The notes under the pieces were generated by a model that saw nothing but the letters and a program-made list of their open reading frames with translations, did not search any database and had not been told where the DNA came from. From the NCBI GenBank assembly GCA_046349595.1, contig JAXMCA010000001.1:2542001-2606000 (forward strand): a stretch of 64,000 bases of DNA, given 5' to 3'. The number at the start of each line of letters is the position of its first letter. Position 1 is the first letter of the stretch. Made by a program: the position numbers and the translations under genes. This stretch comes from JACRLW01 sp046349595. GTDB taxonomy: Bacteria; Planctomycetota; UBA1135; UBA2386. Below are positions 50,699 through 61,052 of the stretch, piece by piece.

Positions 50699-53100
50699 TC
50701 GCCGAGCTCTTCGCGCTCGTTCCGTCGCTGCAGGAGACCCAGGCTGGCGGCACACCGCAGCCGCTCCAGACCGAAGAGACCTTCCGGTTCCTCGCCCTCC
50801 CGCCGGCCTGGGTGCTCGGACTGGTCGTGCTCCCGGCGATCGTGCTGTTCGCCCGCTGGTCGTACGGCGGGCTCGCGCGCCTCGAGCCGTCGACGCGTGC
50901 CCTGCTCGCCACCCTGCGCGGACTCGCGATCCTGTTCTGCGTGTTCCTGTTGCTGCAACCTGCCTTCGAGCGGGTGCGCTACTCGCAGATCAAGGGCCAG
51001 GTGCACGTGCTGGTCGACGACAGCGCGAGCATGCAGCGCAAGGACAGCTATCCGGAGGAGGCCGAGGCCAGTGCCCTGAGCGCGGCGTCCGGCATCCACG
51101 ACCTCGCCACGGCGACCCGCAGTCAACTGGTGCGCGCCGTGCTCGAGAAGCCCGGCGGTCCACTCGACGAACTGCGCAAGGCCTACGACGTCCGCCTGTT
51201 CCGCTTCGTCCGCAAGCCGCTGCCGGTCCGCGACCTCGGCGAACTCACCTCGGGTGGCAATCGCACCTGGATCGGCGACGCGCTCGACCTGCATCTCGCC
51301 ACGCTCGGCGCCGCGAACGGCGACAGCGTGATCGTCGTCTCCGACGGCCGCAACAACGCCGGCGCAGATCCCCTCGAGGCCGCCCAGAAGTACCGCCTCA
51401 ACGATGCCGCGATCTACACCGTCGGCGTCGGCGACGCGAACCCGCCGAAGAACGTGCGGATGATCGGTCCGCCCGGTCCGCAGGAGGCCCTGCTCGGCGA
51501 GGACGTGACCTTCGAGTGCGTGCTCGACCCCGAGAGCCTCGCCGGACGCCTCGCCACGGTCACCCTCGAAGCCTCGCTCGACGGCGGCCCGTTCCGCGCG
51601 TTGGCGAGCGAGCGCGCCACCTTGGGCGAGGATCACGTTCCCGTCCCGGTGCGTCTCAACCACAAGTTCGACGCCGAGGGCGACTGGACGCTGAAGTTCC
51701 GCGTGGTGCCGCTGCCCGAGGAAACCAGCGTCGACGACAACGAAGCGATCCGATTCCTGCACGTCGAGGACCGCAAGATCCGCGTGCTGTACGTCGAGGA
51801 CGTGCCGCGCTGGGAGTACCGTTACGTGAAGAACGCGCTGAAGCGCGTCGACGATGCGGTGGTCGTGCAGTGCTTCCTCGCCGATGCGACGCGCTCCTTC
51901 GAGCAGGAGCACAGCGAGGTCCTCCCACCGTTGAAGGCGATCCCGTCGACCCGCGAGGAACTCCGGCAGTACGACGTGATCCTGCTCGGCGACCTGCCGC
52001 CGGAACGACTGGCGCCCACCGAGGAGGGCGTTCAGGCCTGGCTCGACGCGCTGCTCGGATTCGTCGAGGACGGCGGCGGCGTCGGGTTCATCTGGGGCGA
52101 GCGCGCGATGCCCGAGCGCTACCGCGGCACGCCGCTCCAGGACCTGCTGCCGGTGGTGCTCGAGGATCCCGCCGACGCGCACCCCGTGCTGGGCAGGTTC
52201 CGCCCCGCGCTCGAGAACCCGACCCAGCCCCACGAGATCGTGCGGCTCAAGCGCGAGACCGAGAACAACCGCGCGCTGTGGGAACGGGGCTTCACACCGC
52301 TCGAGATCTACTACCCGGTGCAGCAGGCCAAGGCGGGTGCGCAGGTCCTCCTCGTGCACCCCACCGACCGCAATCGCTACGGCAACCGCGTGATCGCGGC
52401 GACCGCGCCCTTCCCGCGCGGCAACACCTTCTTCATCGCGACCGACGAGACCTGGCGTTGGCGCATGATCTACGGCGAGAAGTACCACGACGTGTTCTGG
52501 CGCAGCGTGGTGCGCTCGCTCGCGGCCGGACGTCTCGCGCGTCGCGATGTCCGCTACGTGATGACCCTCGACCGGGCCAGCATCGACACCGGCGGGCAGG
52601 TCACCGTCGACGTGATCGCGCAGGACCAGGAGTTCCAGCCGCTCCTCGCCGAGCAGCTGGCGATCTTCCTGCGTCGCGAGCAGGGCGGCGTGGAACGCAA
52701 ACTGCTGCGCCCGACGGCGGCCGAGCCGGGCACCTACACCGGCCGCTTCACGCTCGACCAGCCCGGCAGCTACAGCTTCCTCGTGCTCGAGGGCGATCGG
52801 GAGGGCGGCAAGATCCTCGCGCGCCAGGACGTGCTCGTGCAGATCCCCGACCGGGAACTCGCCGACTCCAGCCAGGACCGCACCGGACTCGAGGCCATGG
52901 CGCGCCAGTCCAAGGGCGGCCGATACGTCCCGCTCGCCGATGCGGCGCGGCTGTGCCGCGATCTCGCGGAACGTCGCCCGGCGTCGCTCGAAGTCGACCG
53001 CTCCACACGTCCGGTCTGGGACTCCACCTGGAGCCTGCTCGGTCTGCTCGCACTCCTCGCCACAGAGTGGTTGCTCCGCAAGCGCAGCCGACTCATCTAG
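50695..53100 (+). CDS. VWA / glutamine-amidotransferase-like membrane protein
   Basis: An 801-residue membrane protein with two N-terminal helices (WVLGLVVLPAIVLFARW, about 36-53; TLRGLAILFCVFLLLQPAF, about 70-90) and a C-terminal helix (LLGLLALLATEWLLRKR). Between them are a VWA domain with an intact MIDAS start (VDDSASM) and VVSDGRNNAGAD, a beta domain, and an alpha/beta region (about 355-440, KIRVLYVEDVPRWEYRY) resembling the class I glutamine amidotransferase-like fold commonly attached to these proteins. Second of the two VWA membrane partners of the MoxR system. The ATG overlaps the previous stop; GAGGAGG lies just upstream. Confidence 0.88.
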   Translation: MIAELFALVPSLQETQAGGTPQPLQTEETFRFLALPPAWVLGLVVLPAIVLFARWSYGGLARLEPSTRALLATLRGLAILFCVFLLLQPAFERVRYSQIKGQVHVLVDDSASMQRKDSYPEEAEASALSAASGIHDLATATRSQLVRAVLEKPGGPLDELRKAYDVRLFRFVRKPLPVRDLGELTSGGNRTWIGDALDLHLATLGAANGDSVIVVSDGRNNAGADPLEAAQKYRLNDAAIYTVGVGDANPPKNVRMIGPPGPQEALLGEDVTFECVLDPESLAGRLATVTLEASLDGGPFRALASERATLGEDHVPVPVRLNHKFDAEGDWTLKFRVVPLPEETSVDDNEAIRFLHVEDRKIRVLYVEDVPRWEYRYVKNALKRVDDAVVVQCFLADATRSFEQEHSEVLPPLKAIPSTREELRQYDVILLGDLPPERLAPTEEGVQAWLDALLGFVEDGGGVGFIWGERAMPERYRGTPLQDLLPVVLEDPADAHPVLGRFRPALENPTQPHEIVRLKRETENNRALWERGFTPLEIYYPVQQAKAGAQVLLVHPTDRNRYGNRVIAATAPFPRGNTFFIATDETWRWRMIYGEKYHDVFWRSVVRSLAAGRLARRDVRYVMTLDRASIDTGGQVTVDVIAQDQEFQPLLAEQLAIFLRREQGGVERKLLRPTAAEPGTYTGRFTLDQPGSYSFLVLEGDREGGKILARQDVLVQIPDRELADSSQDRTGLEAMARQSKGGRYVPLADAARLCRDLAERRPASLEVDRSTRPVWDSTWSLLGLLALLATEWLLRKRSRLI

Positions 53101-53116
53101 CGCGCACGAACCGACC

Positions 53117-56100
53117 ATGAGAGCGTCCGACCTCGCCGATCGACTCCGCCGGCGTCGCAGCGCCCGGCGGCTTCCGCTGGTGCTGCTGGCGATCTCCCTG
53201 CCGGTCGCGGGCCTGCGCGCGCAGCGCGACGACGATGCCGGCACCGGTGGCCAGTTCAGCCTGCCGCGATCGCAGGACGACGTCGCCGAGTTCAAGGAGG
53301 CGGGCGACGATCTCAAGGCCCACCGCTTCGAGGACGGGGTGGAGCGCCTGCTTCACCTGTGGCGCTCGGTGAACACCGGCGTCATCGCCCGGGTCGGTGC
53401 GGTCGATCGCTGGGACGGCATGCGCATGCGCGTGATCTCGACCCTGCGCGACCTCGACGCCGACGGTCGCGCCGCGTGTGAGCGACTCGCCACGCGCGAG
53501 CTCGGGCCGCTCGCGAACGCCCCGCTCGGAAGCCTCGGCACCGACGATCTGCTGTGGATCGCGCGCTCCTTCCCGACCACGGCTCGCGGCATGGCCGCAC
53601 GTCTCCGCCTCGGCGATCTCGCGCTGGAGCAGGGCGACGCCCTCACGGCGCAACAGCACTTCCTCGCCGCCGACGACGCGATGCGTGCCGACGACCCGCT
53701 GCGCGTCGCGCTCGCCGCCCGGCGGGAGACCGCCAACCTGATGGTGCGCGCCGGCTTCGATCCGCTCGACACCGACTCCCCCCTCGCCGCTCCGATCGAG
53801 GGCGCGATGACCAGCGCCGGTGACGTCGGTTGGCCCGCCTACGGCGGCGGGTTCGACGGGGCGCGCCCGATGCAGGAGCCGACCGGATCGCCGAAGAACC
53901 CCTACCACGTCCCGCTGCTGGTCGACGGCTTCGACCTCAATCCCTTCGCGATGCACGCGGTCGGCGACGTCAGCGCGGTGTACGTCAACGACGGGCAGGC
54001 GGTGCACGCCATCGATCCGGTCGGTCGGCGCGTGCTGTGGGACGGTCGCGGCGAAATGGTCGGCCGCAACGACGTCGGCGCCTACCGCGAGGGCATCAAC
54101 TCGGACATGGTGCTCGCGTGTGCGGTGGGCAGCGACGTCGTGGTCGCCGCGCTGCAGGTCCCCAATGACGTGGTCGGCGCGGACCAGACGCGCCAGTACC
54201 AGAACGCGATGACGATCATGCAGCGGATCCCGTCGCGACGCCTCTACGCCTTCGAGCGCTCCACCGGCAAGCTGCTGTGGGCGCACTGGGACCAGAAGGA
54301 CGGCATCGTGTCGCGTCGCTTCACGGGACACGACGCCTGCGGCGCGCCGGTCATCTCCGGCGACACGGTCTACGCCCCGGTGCACGATCCGACGGGCGCG
54401 ATCTCGTATTCGATCGCCGCCTACGACCTCCGTACCGGCGCACCGCGCTGGCGACGGCTGGTGTGCGCGAGCCAGCAGGAAGTCAACATGTTCGGCAACT
54501 CGCAGCAGGAGTTCGCTGCGGGGCCGATCGCCGTGCACGAGGGCGTGGTGTACGGCACCACCAACCTCGGCGTCGTGTTCGCCGCCGACGCGGAGGACGG
54601 CGAACTGCGTTGGCTCACCGCCTACGACACCATTCCGCTCCCTGCGCCGCAGTTCGCGCAGGCTGCCGATCGACGACCGGTGTTCTTCGCGAACAACCCG
54701 CTCGTGATCACCAACGGCGTGCTCGCCACCACGCCGATCGACTCGCAGTTCGCACTGGGCTTCGACACGAAGACCGGCGATCCCCAGTGGCGCATGTCCT
54801 TCAATGCCTACGAGGACGTGTCGGTGCGCTGGCTGCTGGGCGCGCTGGACGGCGAGTTCGTGTTCAGTGGTCAGGGCGTGGTGGCCGTCGCCCCGCGCGC
54901 GAAGTCCGGAGCGGGTCGTACCACCCGCGCCGACGTCCGCTTGATCGCCTCGAAGGACGCGGTCGGCGAGGGCTATTACCGATCGACCGCCATCCCGCGC
55001 GGCGCCCTGAGCCACGATCGGCTCTGGCTGATCGGCTCCGACAGCGTGCTGCGCATCCTCGATGGCCGCGGCAATCGCGACACCGGCATCGGCGACCTCG
55101 CACAACTCGGACGCGGCAACGTGCTGATGGTCGACGGACTGCTCGCCCTCACCTCCGACTCGGGGATCACGACCTGGGCCGATCCCGACAGCCTCCTGCG
55201 CAGTGCGCGCAAGCGCGTCGAGCAGCGGCCCGGTGATCCGCAGATCATCCTGCGCCTCGCGCGCCTCGAGCGCGCGCGCCTCGGCGACGCGATGCGCGCG
55301 AGCGACGCCGATCGCGTGGAGCAGGTCTTCCTCAACGGACTCGCGGCCGCCGACGCGCGCGGGCTCGGCCGCGGCTCGCGGGTCCGCAGCGAGCTCGCCG
55401 AGGGGCTGTTCCAGATCGCCTTCGACCGGGCGATGAACGAGCTTCAGTCCGATCCGGCCGCCGCGAAGCAGCGGTTGATCCGCGCCCGGGACATCGCGCA
55501 GGACGCGGGAAGCTGGCTGCGCGCCCAGCAGGAGATCCTCGCGCTGTGCCCGGATGCGCGCGAGCGGCGCGCCGAACTCGATGCGATGACGCAGCGCTGG
55601 CCCGAGGCCAGCTTCACGTTCCGCGACGTCGGTCGCGCCCGTGTGGCAACCTGGGCCGCGATCGCGCGCATCCCGGTCACCGAAGATCCGCGCGCGGCGG
55701 TGCGCATCTGCCACGACCTCGTCGAGCGCAGCGGCGAAGAGAGCATCGGCAATCGTCGCGTGCGCGATGTCGCGATCGATGCACTGCGCGCCCTGGTCGA
55801 GCATCACGGCGAGGGCGTTCTCGCCGACCTCGAGGGTGAAGCCAAGGTCGCGCTGGAGCAGGCCGGAGACGACGTCTCGGCGATCCGCGCCGTCGCCGCC
55901 CGCTTCCCGCTGACCCCGTCGGCCCGCCGCGCGACCTCGCGCCTGCTCGACGATGCGGTCACGAAGGGCGATCTCGAGGTCGTCGCGCGGACCTGCGCGG
56001 CGGCTGCCGCATCCGGTGAACTCGGCCCGTCGATGCTCCGACGCCTGATCGCGGTCGCCTCCGCACGCGGCAATGCAGGCCTCGCGGCGGGACTCGCGCG

Positions 56101-57538
56101 CAGGGTCGTCGCAACTTCCGGCGATCTGGTCTCCGACTTCACCGCCGACGGAGGACGCCGTCTCCGCGACGTGCTCGCCGAAGTCGCTCCCCCTCCGATG
56201 CGCGGTGTTCCACCGCTGCAGATCCCGGCTGCGGTGCTCGGCACCCTCGTGACCCCGAACCCGCAGGCCAAGTGGTCGATGCAGCGCGTGCAGCGCGTCC
56301 CCGGATTCACCGGTGACCAGCCGCTGCCGCTCCTCGCCAACATCGGCGAACAGCAGCTCTTCGTCTTCGAGTTGGATCCGCCGCCGACGGGCATCTCGGA
56401 CGCGCGTTTCACCATTCCGATCAACGGCGGGATCGGGCAGCCTTCGCTCGACCCGGTGCTCCAGTGCGGCGACGTGCTGGTGGTGTGCGATCTGCTGAGG
56501 CTGAGCGGGGTGGATCGGAGCACGGGACGCAACCTGTGGACGCTCGGCCCGCGCAAGGACCGCTGGATGCGCGTGCTCGGCAGCGTCGACGGGGTGCTCG
56601 CCGTGCAGGTCGCGGCTTCCGAGACGCAGTCCGACGACGCCGCGGTGCTCGCCGTGGAACCGCTCAGCGGCAGCGTGCTCGCGCAGATCGACGTCGGCCG
56701 CCAGGTGCCCGGCGGACGCCCGGTCCTGAGTGGCGATCTGTGCTGGCTGCTCGAGACCGAGGGCCCTGACGGCGTCGTCGCGCGGGCCTTCGACGTCCTG
56801 ACCGGCCAGGAGGTCGAGCACACCCCGATCGACTCCCGCCTGCTCGACTCCCTCGGCCTGCTCGGCCCGCAGTCCCACCGGCTGCAGTCGCTGCGCTCCG
56901 AGATCTTCGCCGACGCCACCACGCTCTACCTGCCGGTCGAGACCAATCAGGTCGACGAGCCCTCGCGCGTCGTGGCCCTGCAGCGCGGCACGGGCACGGT
57001 GAAGTGGCGCTGGACCGGAACTCCTGGTTGCCTGCTCAACCGCTACGGGAAGCAGGGTGACCGGGTGGTGGTCTTCGAGCGCAGCGCGCTGGTCGCGCGC
57101 CTCGTCGTCCTCGACGAGCGCGGCGCGGAGGCGGCCCGGTTCGACCAGGCGAGCCTCGCCTCGGTCCAGAACTGGCCCGACGACCCCTTCGCGGGCGTGC
57201 CCGACCCCGTGATCCTGACCGACAACGACTCGGGGATGCGGCTGACCTGCGTCTCGATCAAGCCGGGCGGACCGCGTTTCCAACTCGACCTGTCGACGGT
57301 CCAGACGGTGCGCGGCGTCCTGTGCGGGCCGACCTTCCTGACGATCCTGTCGCAACCTCGCGGCCAGAGCGCGCCGATGATCCAGGCCATGGACCTCGCG
57401 ACACGGCGCACGATCCTGCCCGGCGGGCGGTCGACCCTCGACATCCGGCTGACGCGCCCGGTCGACATCTTCGCTCTGGAGGGACGCGTCATCGTCCAGA
57501 CCATCGACACGCTGCGTATCCTGGGGACGCCGCGATGA
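53117..57538 (+). CDS. Giant exported PQQ-type beta-propeller protein with helical insert
   Basis: A 1473-residue exported protein. Signal peptide ends AGLRAQ (about residue 36). Residues about 50-220 are helical (TPR-like). A first beta-propeller (about 250-680) has PQQ-like repeats: AIDPVGRRVLWDG, AFERSTGKLLWAHW, AYDLRTGAPRWRR, FAADAEDGELRWLT. A helical stretch (about 690-1010) is followed by a second propeller (about 1060-1470: VDRSTGRNLWTLGP, VALQRGTGTVKWRW). No enzyme active site or cytochrome domain is seen, so these are probably structural propellers, as in BamB, rather than quinoprotein dehydrogenases. The stop overlaps the next start (ATGA). In this operon it could be the scaffold on which a large envelope complex is built. 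Confidence 0.87.
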   Translation: MRASDLADRLRRRRSARRLPLVLLAISLPVAGLRAQRDDDAGTGGQFSLPRSQDDVAEFKEAGDDLKAHRFEDGVERLLHLWRSVNTGVIARVGAVDRWDGMRMRVISTLRDLDADGRAACERLATRELGPLANAPLGSLGTDDLLWIARSFPTTARGMAARLRLGDLALEQGDALTAQQHFLAADDAMRADDPLRVALAARRETANLMVRAGFDPLDTDSPLAAPIEGAMTSAGDVGWPAYGGGFDGARPMQEPTGSPKNPYHVPLLVDGFDLNPFAMHAVGDVSAVYVNDGQAVHAIDPVGRRVLWDGRGEMVGRNDVGAYREGINSDMVLACAVGSDVVVAALQVPNDVVGADQTRQYQNAMTIMQRIPSRRLYAFERSTGKLLWAHWDQKDGIVSRRFTGHDACGAPVISGDTVYAPVHDPTGAISYSIAAYDLRTGAPRWRRLVCASQQEVNMFGNSQQEFAAGPIAVHEGVVYGTTNLGVVFAADAEDGELRWLTAYDTIPLPAPQFAQAADRRPVFFANNPLVITNGVLATTPIDSQFALGFDTKTGDPQWRMSFNAYEDVSVRWLLGALDGEFVFSGQGVVAVAPRAKSGAGRTTRADVRLIASKDAVGEGYYRSTAIPRGALSHDRLWLIGSDSVLRILDGRGNRDTGIGDLAQLGRGNVLMVDGLLALTSDSGITTWADPDSLLRSARKRVEQRPGDPQIILRLARLERARLGDAMRASDADRVEQVFLNGLAAADARGLGRGSRVRSELAEGLFQIAFDRAMNELQSDPAAAKQRLIRARDIAQDAGSWLRAQQEILALCPDARERRAELDAMTQRWPEASFTFRDVGRARVATWAAIARIPVTEDPRAAVRICHDLVERSGEESIGNRRVRDVAIDALRALVEHHGEGVLADLEGEAKVALEQAGDDVSAIRAVAARFPLTPSARRATSRLLDDAVTKGDLEVVARTCAAAAASGELGPSMLRRLIAVASARGNAGLAAGLARRVVATSGDLVSDFTADGGRRLRDVLAEVAPPPMRGVPPLQIPAAVLGTLVTPNPQAKWSMQRVQRVPGFTGDQPLPLLANIGEQQLFVFELDPPPTGISDARFTIPINGGIGQPSLDPVLQCGDVLVVCDLLRLSGVDRSTGRNLWTLGPRKDRWMRVLGSVDGVLAVQVAASETQSDDAAVLAVEPLSGSVLAQIDVGRQVPGGRPVLSGDLCWLLETEGPDGVVARAFDVLTGQEVEHTPIDSRLLDSLGLLGPQSHRLQSLRSEIFADATTLYLPVETNQVDEPSRVVALQRGTGTVKWRWTGTPGCLLNRYGKQGDRVVVFERSALVARLVVLDERGAEAARFDQASLASVQNWPDDPFAGVPDPVILTDNDSGMRLTCVSIKPGGPRFQLDLSTVQTVRGVLCGPTFLTILSQPRGQSAPMIQAMDLATRRTILPGGRSTLDIRLTRPVDIFALEGRVIVQTIDTLRILGTPR

Positions 57539-58692
57539 CACACCCGACCCGATCCTTCCTGCGCCGCACCTGCCTTGGTGCCGGCCTCCTGTTCGCCGCG
57601 GTCCAGGTCGGTGCGTCTTCCGCGCCCGCCCAGGACCGCAGCCGCCCGCGCAATCCGGTGTCCGCCGAGGAATGGATCACGCCGGAGGTGAGGCAATCCG
57701 TCGACCGCGCGCTGAAGTACCTCGCGAGCCAGCAGAACGAGGGTGGCTTCTGGGCGCAGGACATCGGGTTCAAGCTGAACACCGACTACAACGTCATTGC
57801 GAGCAATCAGGCGCACGTCGGCGTGACCGCGCTCGCCCTGATCGCATTCCTCGCCGGCGGCAATCTGCCGGGCCGCGGCGAATACGGTCAGGTGTTGGAT
57901 CGCGGGATCAACTACATCATCTCCTGCGAACAGCAGAACGGGTACATCACCGATCAGGGCTCACGCATGTACAGCCATGCGTTCGCGACCCTGTTCCTCG
58001 CCGAGGTCTACGGGATGACCCAGCGAGAGGATGTCCGCAAGGCCCTGCAGGCAGCGGTCAACATCATCGTCGACTCGCAGAACCGCGAAGGCGGCTGGCG
58101 CTACAAGCCCTTCGCCCGCGAGTCCGACATGTCGATCACGGTGTGCCAGGTCCTCGCCCTGCGCTCCGCCCGCAACGTGGGCATCGCGGTTCCTGCGCGC
58201 ACCATCCGCGACGCCGAGACCTATGTGCGCAAGAGCGCGACGCCGCGTCGCGACTTCGGCCGCAACTTCAACGGGTTCTCGCAATACAACGACGGCGGCG
58301 CCTTCACCTACCAGCTCCGCGGCCACAGCCGCGCGACCTTCCCGCTGACCGCCGCCGGCATCACCACGCTGCACGCCGCGGGGATCTACGACGACCCGAT
58401 CATCGACGAGGCCTTCGAGTATCTCGACTCCCAGATGCCCGACTTCGATCGGTACTACTTCGGGCACTACTTCTTCTACTACGGCCACTACTACGCGGTG
58501 CAGGCCTACTACACGGCCGGTGGAGACCGCTTCAAGAACTACTTCCGCACCATCCGCGACCTGCTGCTGCGCATGCAGCAGGCCAATGGTGCCTGGCAGT
58601 GCAACACCGGTCCGGGTGACGCCTTCGCGACCGCCGTGTCGGCGTTGATCCTGCAGATCCCCTACCAGTACCTGCCCATCTTCCAACGCTGA
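57535..58692 (+). CDS. Exported prenyltransferase/squalene-cyclase-fold (alpha-toroid) protein
   Basis: A 385-residue exported protein. Signal or Tat-like N-terminus (FLRRTCLGAGLLFAAVQ, RR at residues 10-11). The mature part consists of alpha-toroid repeats: ALKYLASQQNEGGFW, INYIISCEQQNGYI, AVNIIVDSQNREGGW, FEYLDSQMPDFDRYYF and LLLRMQQANGAWQ, each with the QxxxGG/W pattern of the family. No cyclase DxDD motif is evident. Such proteins are regularly encoded in MoxR/DUF58/VWA operons of Planctomycetes (from memory), where they probably bind lipid or peptide rather than cyclise terpenes. A related, longer protein is at 6469-8271. Confidence 0.85.
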   Translation: MTHPTRSFLRRTCLGAGLLFAAVQVGASSAPAQDRSRPRNPVSAEEWITPEVRQSVDRALKYLASQQNEGGFWAQDIGFKLNTDYNVIASNQAHVGVTALALIAFLAGGNLPGRGEYGQVLDRGINYIISCEQQNGYITDQGSRMYSHAFATLFLAEVYGMTQREDVRKALQAAVNIIVDSQNREGGWRYKPFARESDMSITVCQVLALRSARNVGIAVPARTIRDAETYVRKSATPRRDFGRNFNGFSQYNDGGAFTYQLRGHSRATFPLTAAGITTLHAAGIYDDPIIDEAFEYLDSQMPDFDRYYFGHYFFYYGHYYAVQAYYTAGGDRFKNYFRTIRDLLLRMQQANGAWQCNTGPGDAFATAVSALILQIPYQYLPIFQR

Positions 58693-58701
58693 CGAGGACG
58701 C

Positions 58702-61050
58702 TTGGCGAACGACTTCGACGCACGCACGACACCGGCCGCACTGCGCGAGCACCAAGCGGAGATCGATCGCCTCCTCGGCCGTCAGCTCGGCCGGATCCGC
58801 ACGCGTCTGTGGGTCCACGGAACCGGCTGGATCGTCGCTGCCGGCATCGCGGTGCTGGTCGCGAGCTTCCTGCTCGACTACACGCTGCGGCTTCCCGCCC
58901 CGGTGCGCGTCACGGTGACGCTCGCCGCCGTCGCCTACCTGGCCCTCGGCGTGCGCCGCCGCCTGCTGTCGCCCCTGTCGATCCGCCTCGGTGAGAAGGA
59001 CGTCGCCCTCGCCATCGAGTCGCGCTTCCCCGAACTCCATCAGCAACTGGTCTCCGCGCTGGAGTTGGGCCGGACACTGCTCGCACGCGGGCCATCGGGC
59101 CTGCGCAGCGAATCGCCGGCGATGGTGGCGAAGGTCGTCGAGGGCGCACGGGCACGCGCCGCGGAGCTGCCGATCGAACGGGTGTTGTCGTCGCGCCGCA
59201 CGCTGCGCGTGTGGGCGATCGCCGCCGCGGTCGCGATCGTGGGCGCGGTCGCCGTGCTTCCGCGATTCGATTCCTTCGCCGTGTTCCTGCGACGCGCGCT
59301 CGGGTCGTCCGCGGAGTACCCGCGACTCACGCACCTGCACATCGAACTCCCCGAGCAGGAGCGCGACTTCCGCATCGAACGCCGCGAAGGCGAGGCGACG
59401 GTCACGCTCGCCGCGGGAGCCGATCTCCCGGTCCTCGTGCGCGCCGACGGAGAGGTGCCGCGTGAGGCCTTCCTGATCGTCGAAGGCGGCCGCGGACTCC
59501 CCGGCTCGATCGCGATGAGCCAGCGGCCGGGTGAACGCTTCCGCCACATGTTCCGTCGCGTGCAGGGCGAGTTCTCGTTCTACGCGCGCGGTGGCGACGA
59601 CGATCGCGGTGACCTCGTGGTGCACGTCCGCTCGATCGAGCCGCCGCTGGTCGCCGGAGTCGAAGCGACGCTCCATTTCCCCGCCTACACCGGCCAGCCC
59701 GATCGCACGCAGAGCAGCGGTGCCATCGAAGCGCTGATCGGCACGAAGGTCACCCTCACCATCACCACCACCGCGCCGGTGACTTCCGCGGAACTGCTGC
59801 TGGTGCAGTCGGGCACGAGGCTGCCGCTCGACGCCGTGCGCATCGACGACGACTCCGGCGTCGGACGTCGATTCACCGGATCCCTCAGCGTGATGGCTTC
59901 CGACCAGTACGAGGTGCATCTGGTCGGCACCGAAGGCATCACCAATCCCCGTCCGGCCAGCTATCCGATCCTCGCCCTGGAGGATCACCCCCCCTCGGGT
60001 CGCATCCTCGAACCGGGCGGTGACGACGTGCAGGTGGTCCTGCCGAGCGCGCAGATCCCGCTGCGCGTCGAGGTCGGCGACGACTTCGGCGTCGCACGCG
60101 TCGAGCTCGCCACCGCGATCGGAGGTTCCGACCGGGTCCGGCGCCAGGTGCTGTTCGAGGCGATGACTCCTCCTCAGCCGCAGCAGCGCATGCTGGTCGA
60201 ACTGCTGCAGGTCCCCACGCTGGGCCCCGACGGCACGGCACCGCAGCAGGGCGACGCGATCGCCGTCGAGGTCGCTGTCTTCGACAACCGCGAGCCGGAG
60301 CCCGGGCACAACGAACTCGCACGGCGCACCGTGCACGTCGTCGACGAGATCGAACTCCTCAGGCGCCTGTCGGCGCACTTCCGCCGCGTGCGCGACGACG
60401 TCGAAGCCGCCCTGGCGGTGCAGACCGAACGCCGCGACGCCCTCGAGGGCTTCCTCGAGAACCTCCCCGAGCCGACGACGGGGTCGCGAGATCCGCAGAT
60501 CGTGACCCTCGAAGTCGGACAGAGCCGTGTCGTCGCGGCCGCGCGCCGCACGCGCGACGGATTGCAACGCGCCTTCGACCTGAGCCTGTTCAACGGCCTC
60601 GAGGGTGGCGATTCCCCCCATGCGAAGGCGACGGTCGCGTTCTGGTTGCAGTTCTACCGCAGCCAGGACCGGCTCGACTCACGCGACCCCGCCTTCTACC
60701 GCGCGCTCGCCGAGGAGCAGCGCGCCGGTCGCATCGGCAAGATGGAGAAGACGCTCGATCCGCTGCTCGACATGACCCTGCGTGCCGATCGTGTCGTCGA
60801 TGGCATGGCGGAACCGATCCTGCGGGACCTCGAGCGTGCGTCGGTCGCTGCCGACCGCAATGCCCTGGCGACCGTCCTGAAGGAGGTCCACGATCTCCAG
60901 GTGCAGGCGGTGACGGAACTCGAGGCGCTGCTGGCGCGTCTCGACCAATGGAACGAATTCCAAGACGTCGTGCGATCGGCGCGAGCCCTCCGCGACTCCC
61001 AGCGCGATCTCGAGTACCGGACGCGCTCCCGCAGTGGAGGTGGCAAGTGA
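58702..61050 (+). CDS. DUF4175-like membrane protein with periplasmic beta and helical domains
   Basis: A 782-residue membrane protein I do not recognise with certainty; layout resembles DUF4175. Two helices near residues 36-54 and 68-83 (VRVTVTLAAVAYLALG), then a third at about 173-190 (AIAAAVAIVGAVAVLP), followed by beta domains (about 225-450) and a long helical, charged C-terminal part (about 550-780, ALLARLDQWNEFQDVVR). Start is TTG 58702 with GAGGA upstream. The stop overlaps the GTG/ATG region of the next gene. The pairing of this type with a large coiled-coil protein is typical of the operon; role unknown. Confidence 0.7.
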   Translation: MANDFDARTTPAALREHQAEIDRLLGRQLGRIRTRLWVHGTGWIVAAGIAVLVASFLLDYTLRLPAPVRVTVTLAAVAYLALGVRRRLLSPLSIRLGEKDVALAIESRFPELHQQLVSALELGRTLLARGPSGLRSESPAMVAKVVEGARARAAELPIERVLSSRRTLRVWAIAAAVAIVGAVAVLPRFDSFAVFLRRALGSSAEYPRLTHLHIELPEQERDFRIERREGEATVTLAAGADLPVLVRADGEVPREAFLIVEGGRGLPGSIAMSQRPGERFRHMFRRVQGEFSFYARGGDDDRGDLVVHVRSIEPPLVAGVEATLHFPAYTGQPDRTQSSGAIEALIGTKVTLTITTTAPVTSAELLLVQSGTRLPLDAVRIDDDSGVGRRFTGSLSVMASDQYEVHLVGTEGITNPRPASYPILALEDHPPSGRILEPGGDDVQVVLPSAQIPLRVEVGDDFGVARVELATAIGGSDRVRRQVLFEAMTPPQPQQRMLVELLQVPTLGPDGTAPQQGDAIAVEVAVFDNREPEPGHNELARRTVHVVDEIELLRRLSAHFRRVRDDVEAALAVQTERRDALEGFLENLPEPTTGSRDPQIVTLEVGQSRVVAAARRTRDGLQRAFDLSLFNGLEGGDSPHAKATVAFWLQFYRSQDRLDSRDPAFYRALAEEQRAGRIGKMEKTLDPLLDMTLRADRVVDGMAEPILRDLERASVAADRNALATVLKEVHDLQVQAVTELEALLARLDQWNEFQDVVRSARALRDSQRDLEYRTRSRSGGGK

Positions 61051-61052
61051 TC

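Noticed and set aside
53093..57541. A 1482-codon open frame on the minus strand opposite the propeller gene
   Set aside because: Same cause: antisense of a long GC-rich gene. The plus-strand frame has PQQ repeats, a signal peptide and operon overlaps.
57535..58692. Squalene cyclase enzyme
   Set aside because: The fold repeats are present but no DxDD catalytic motif is visible, so a true triterpene cyclase is not supported.
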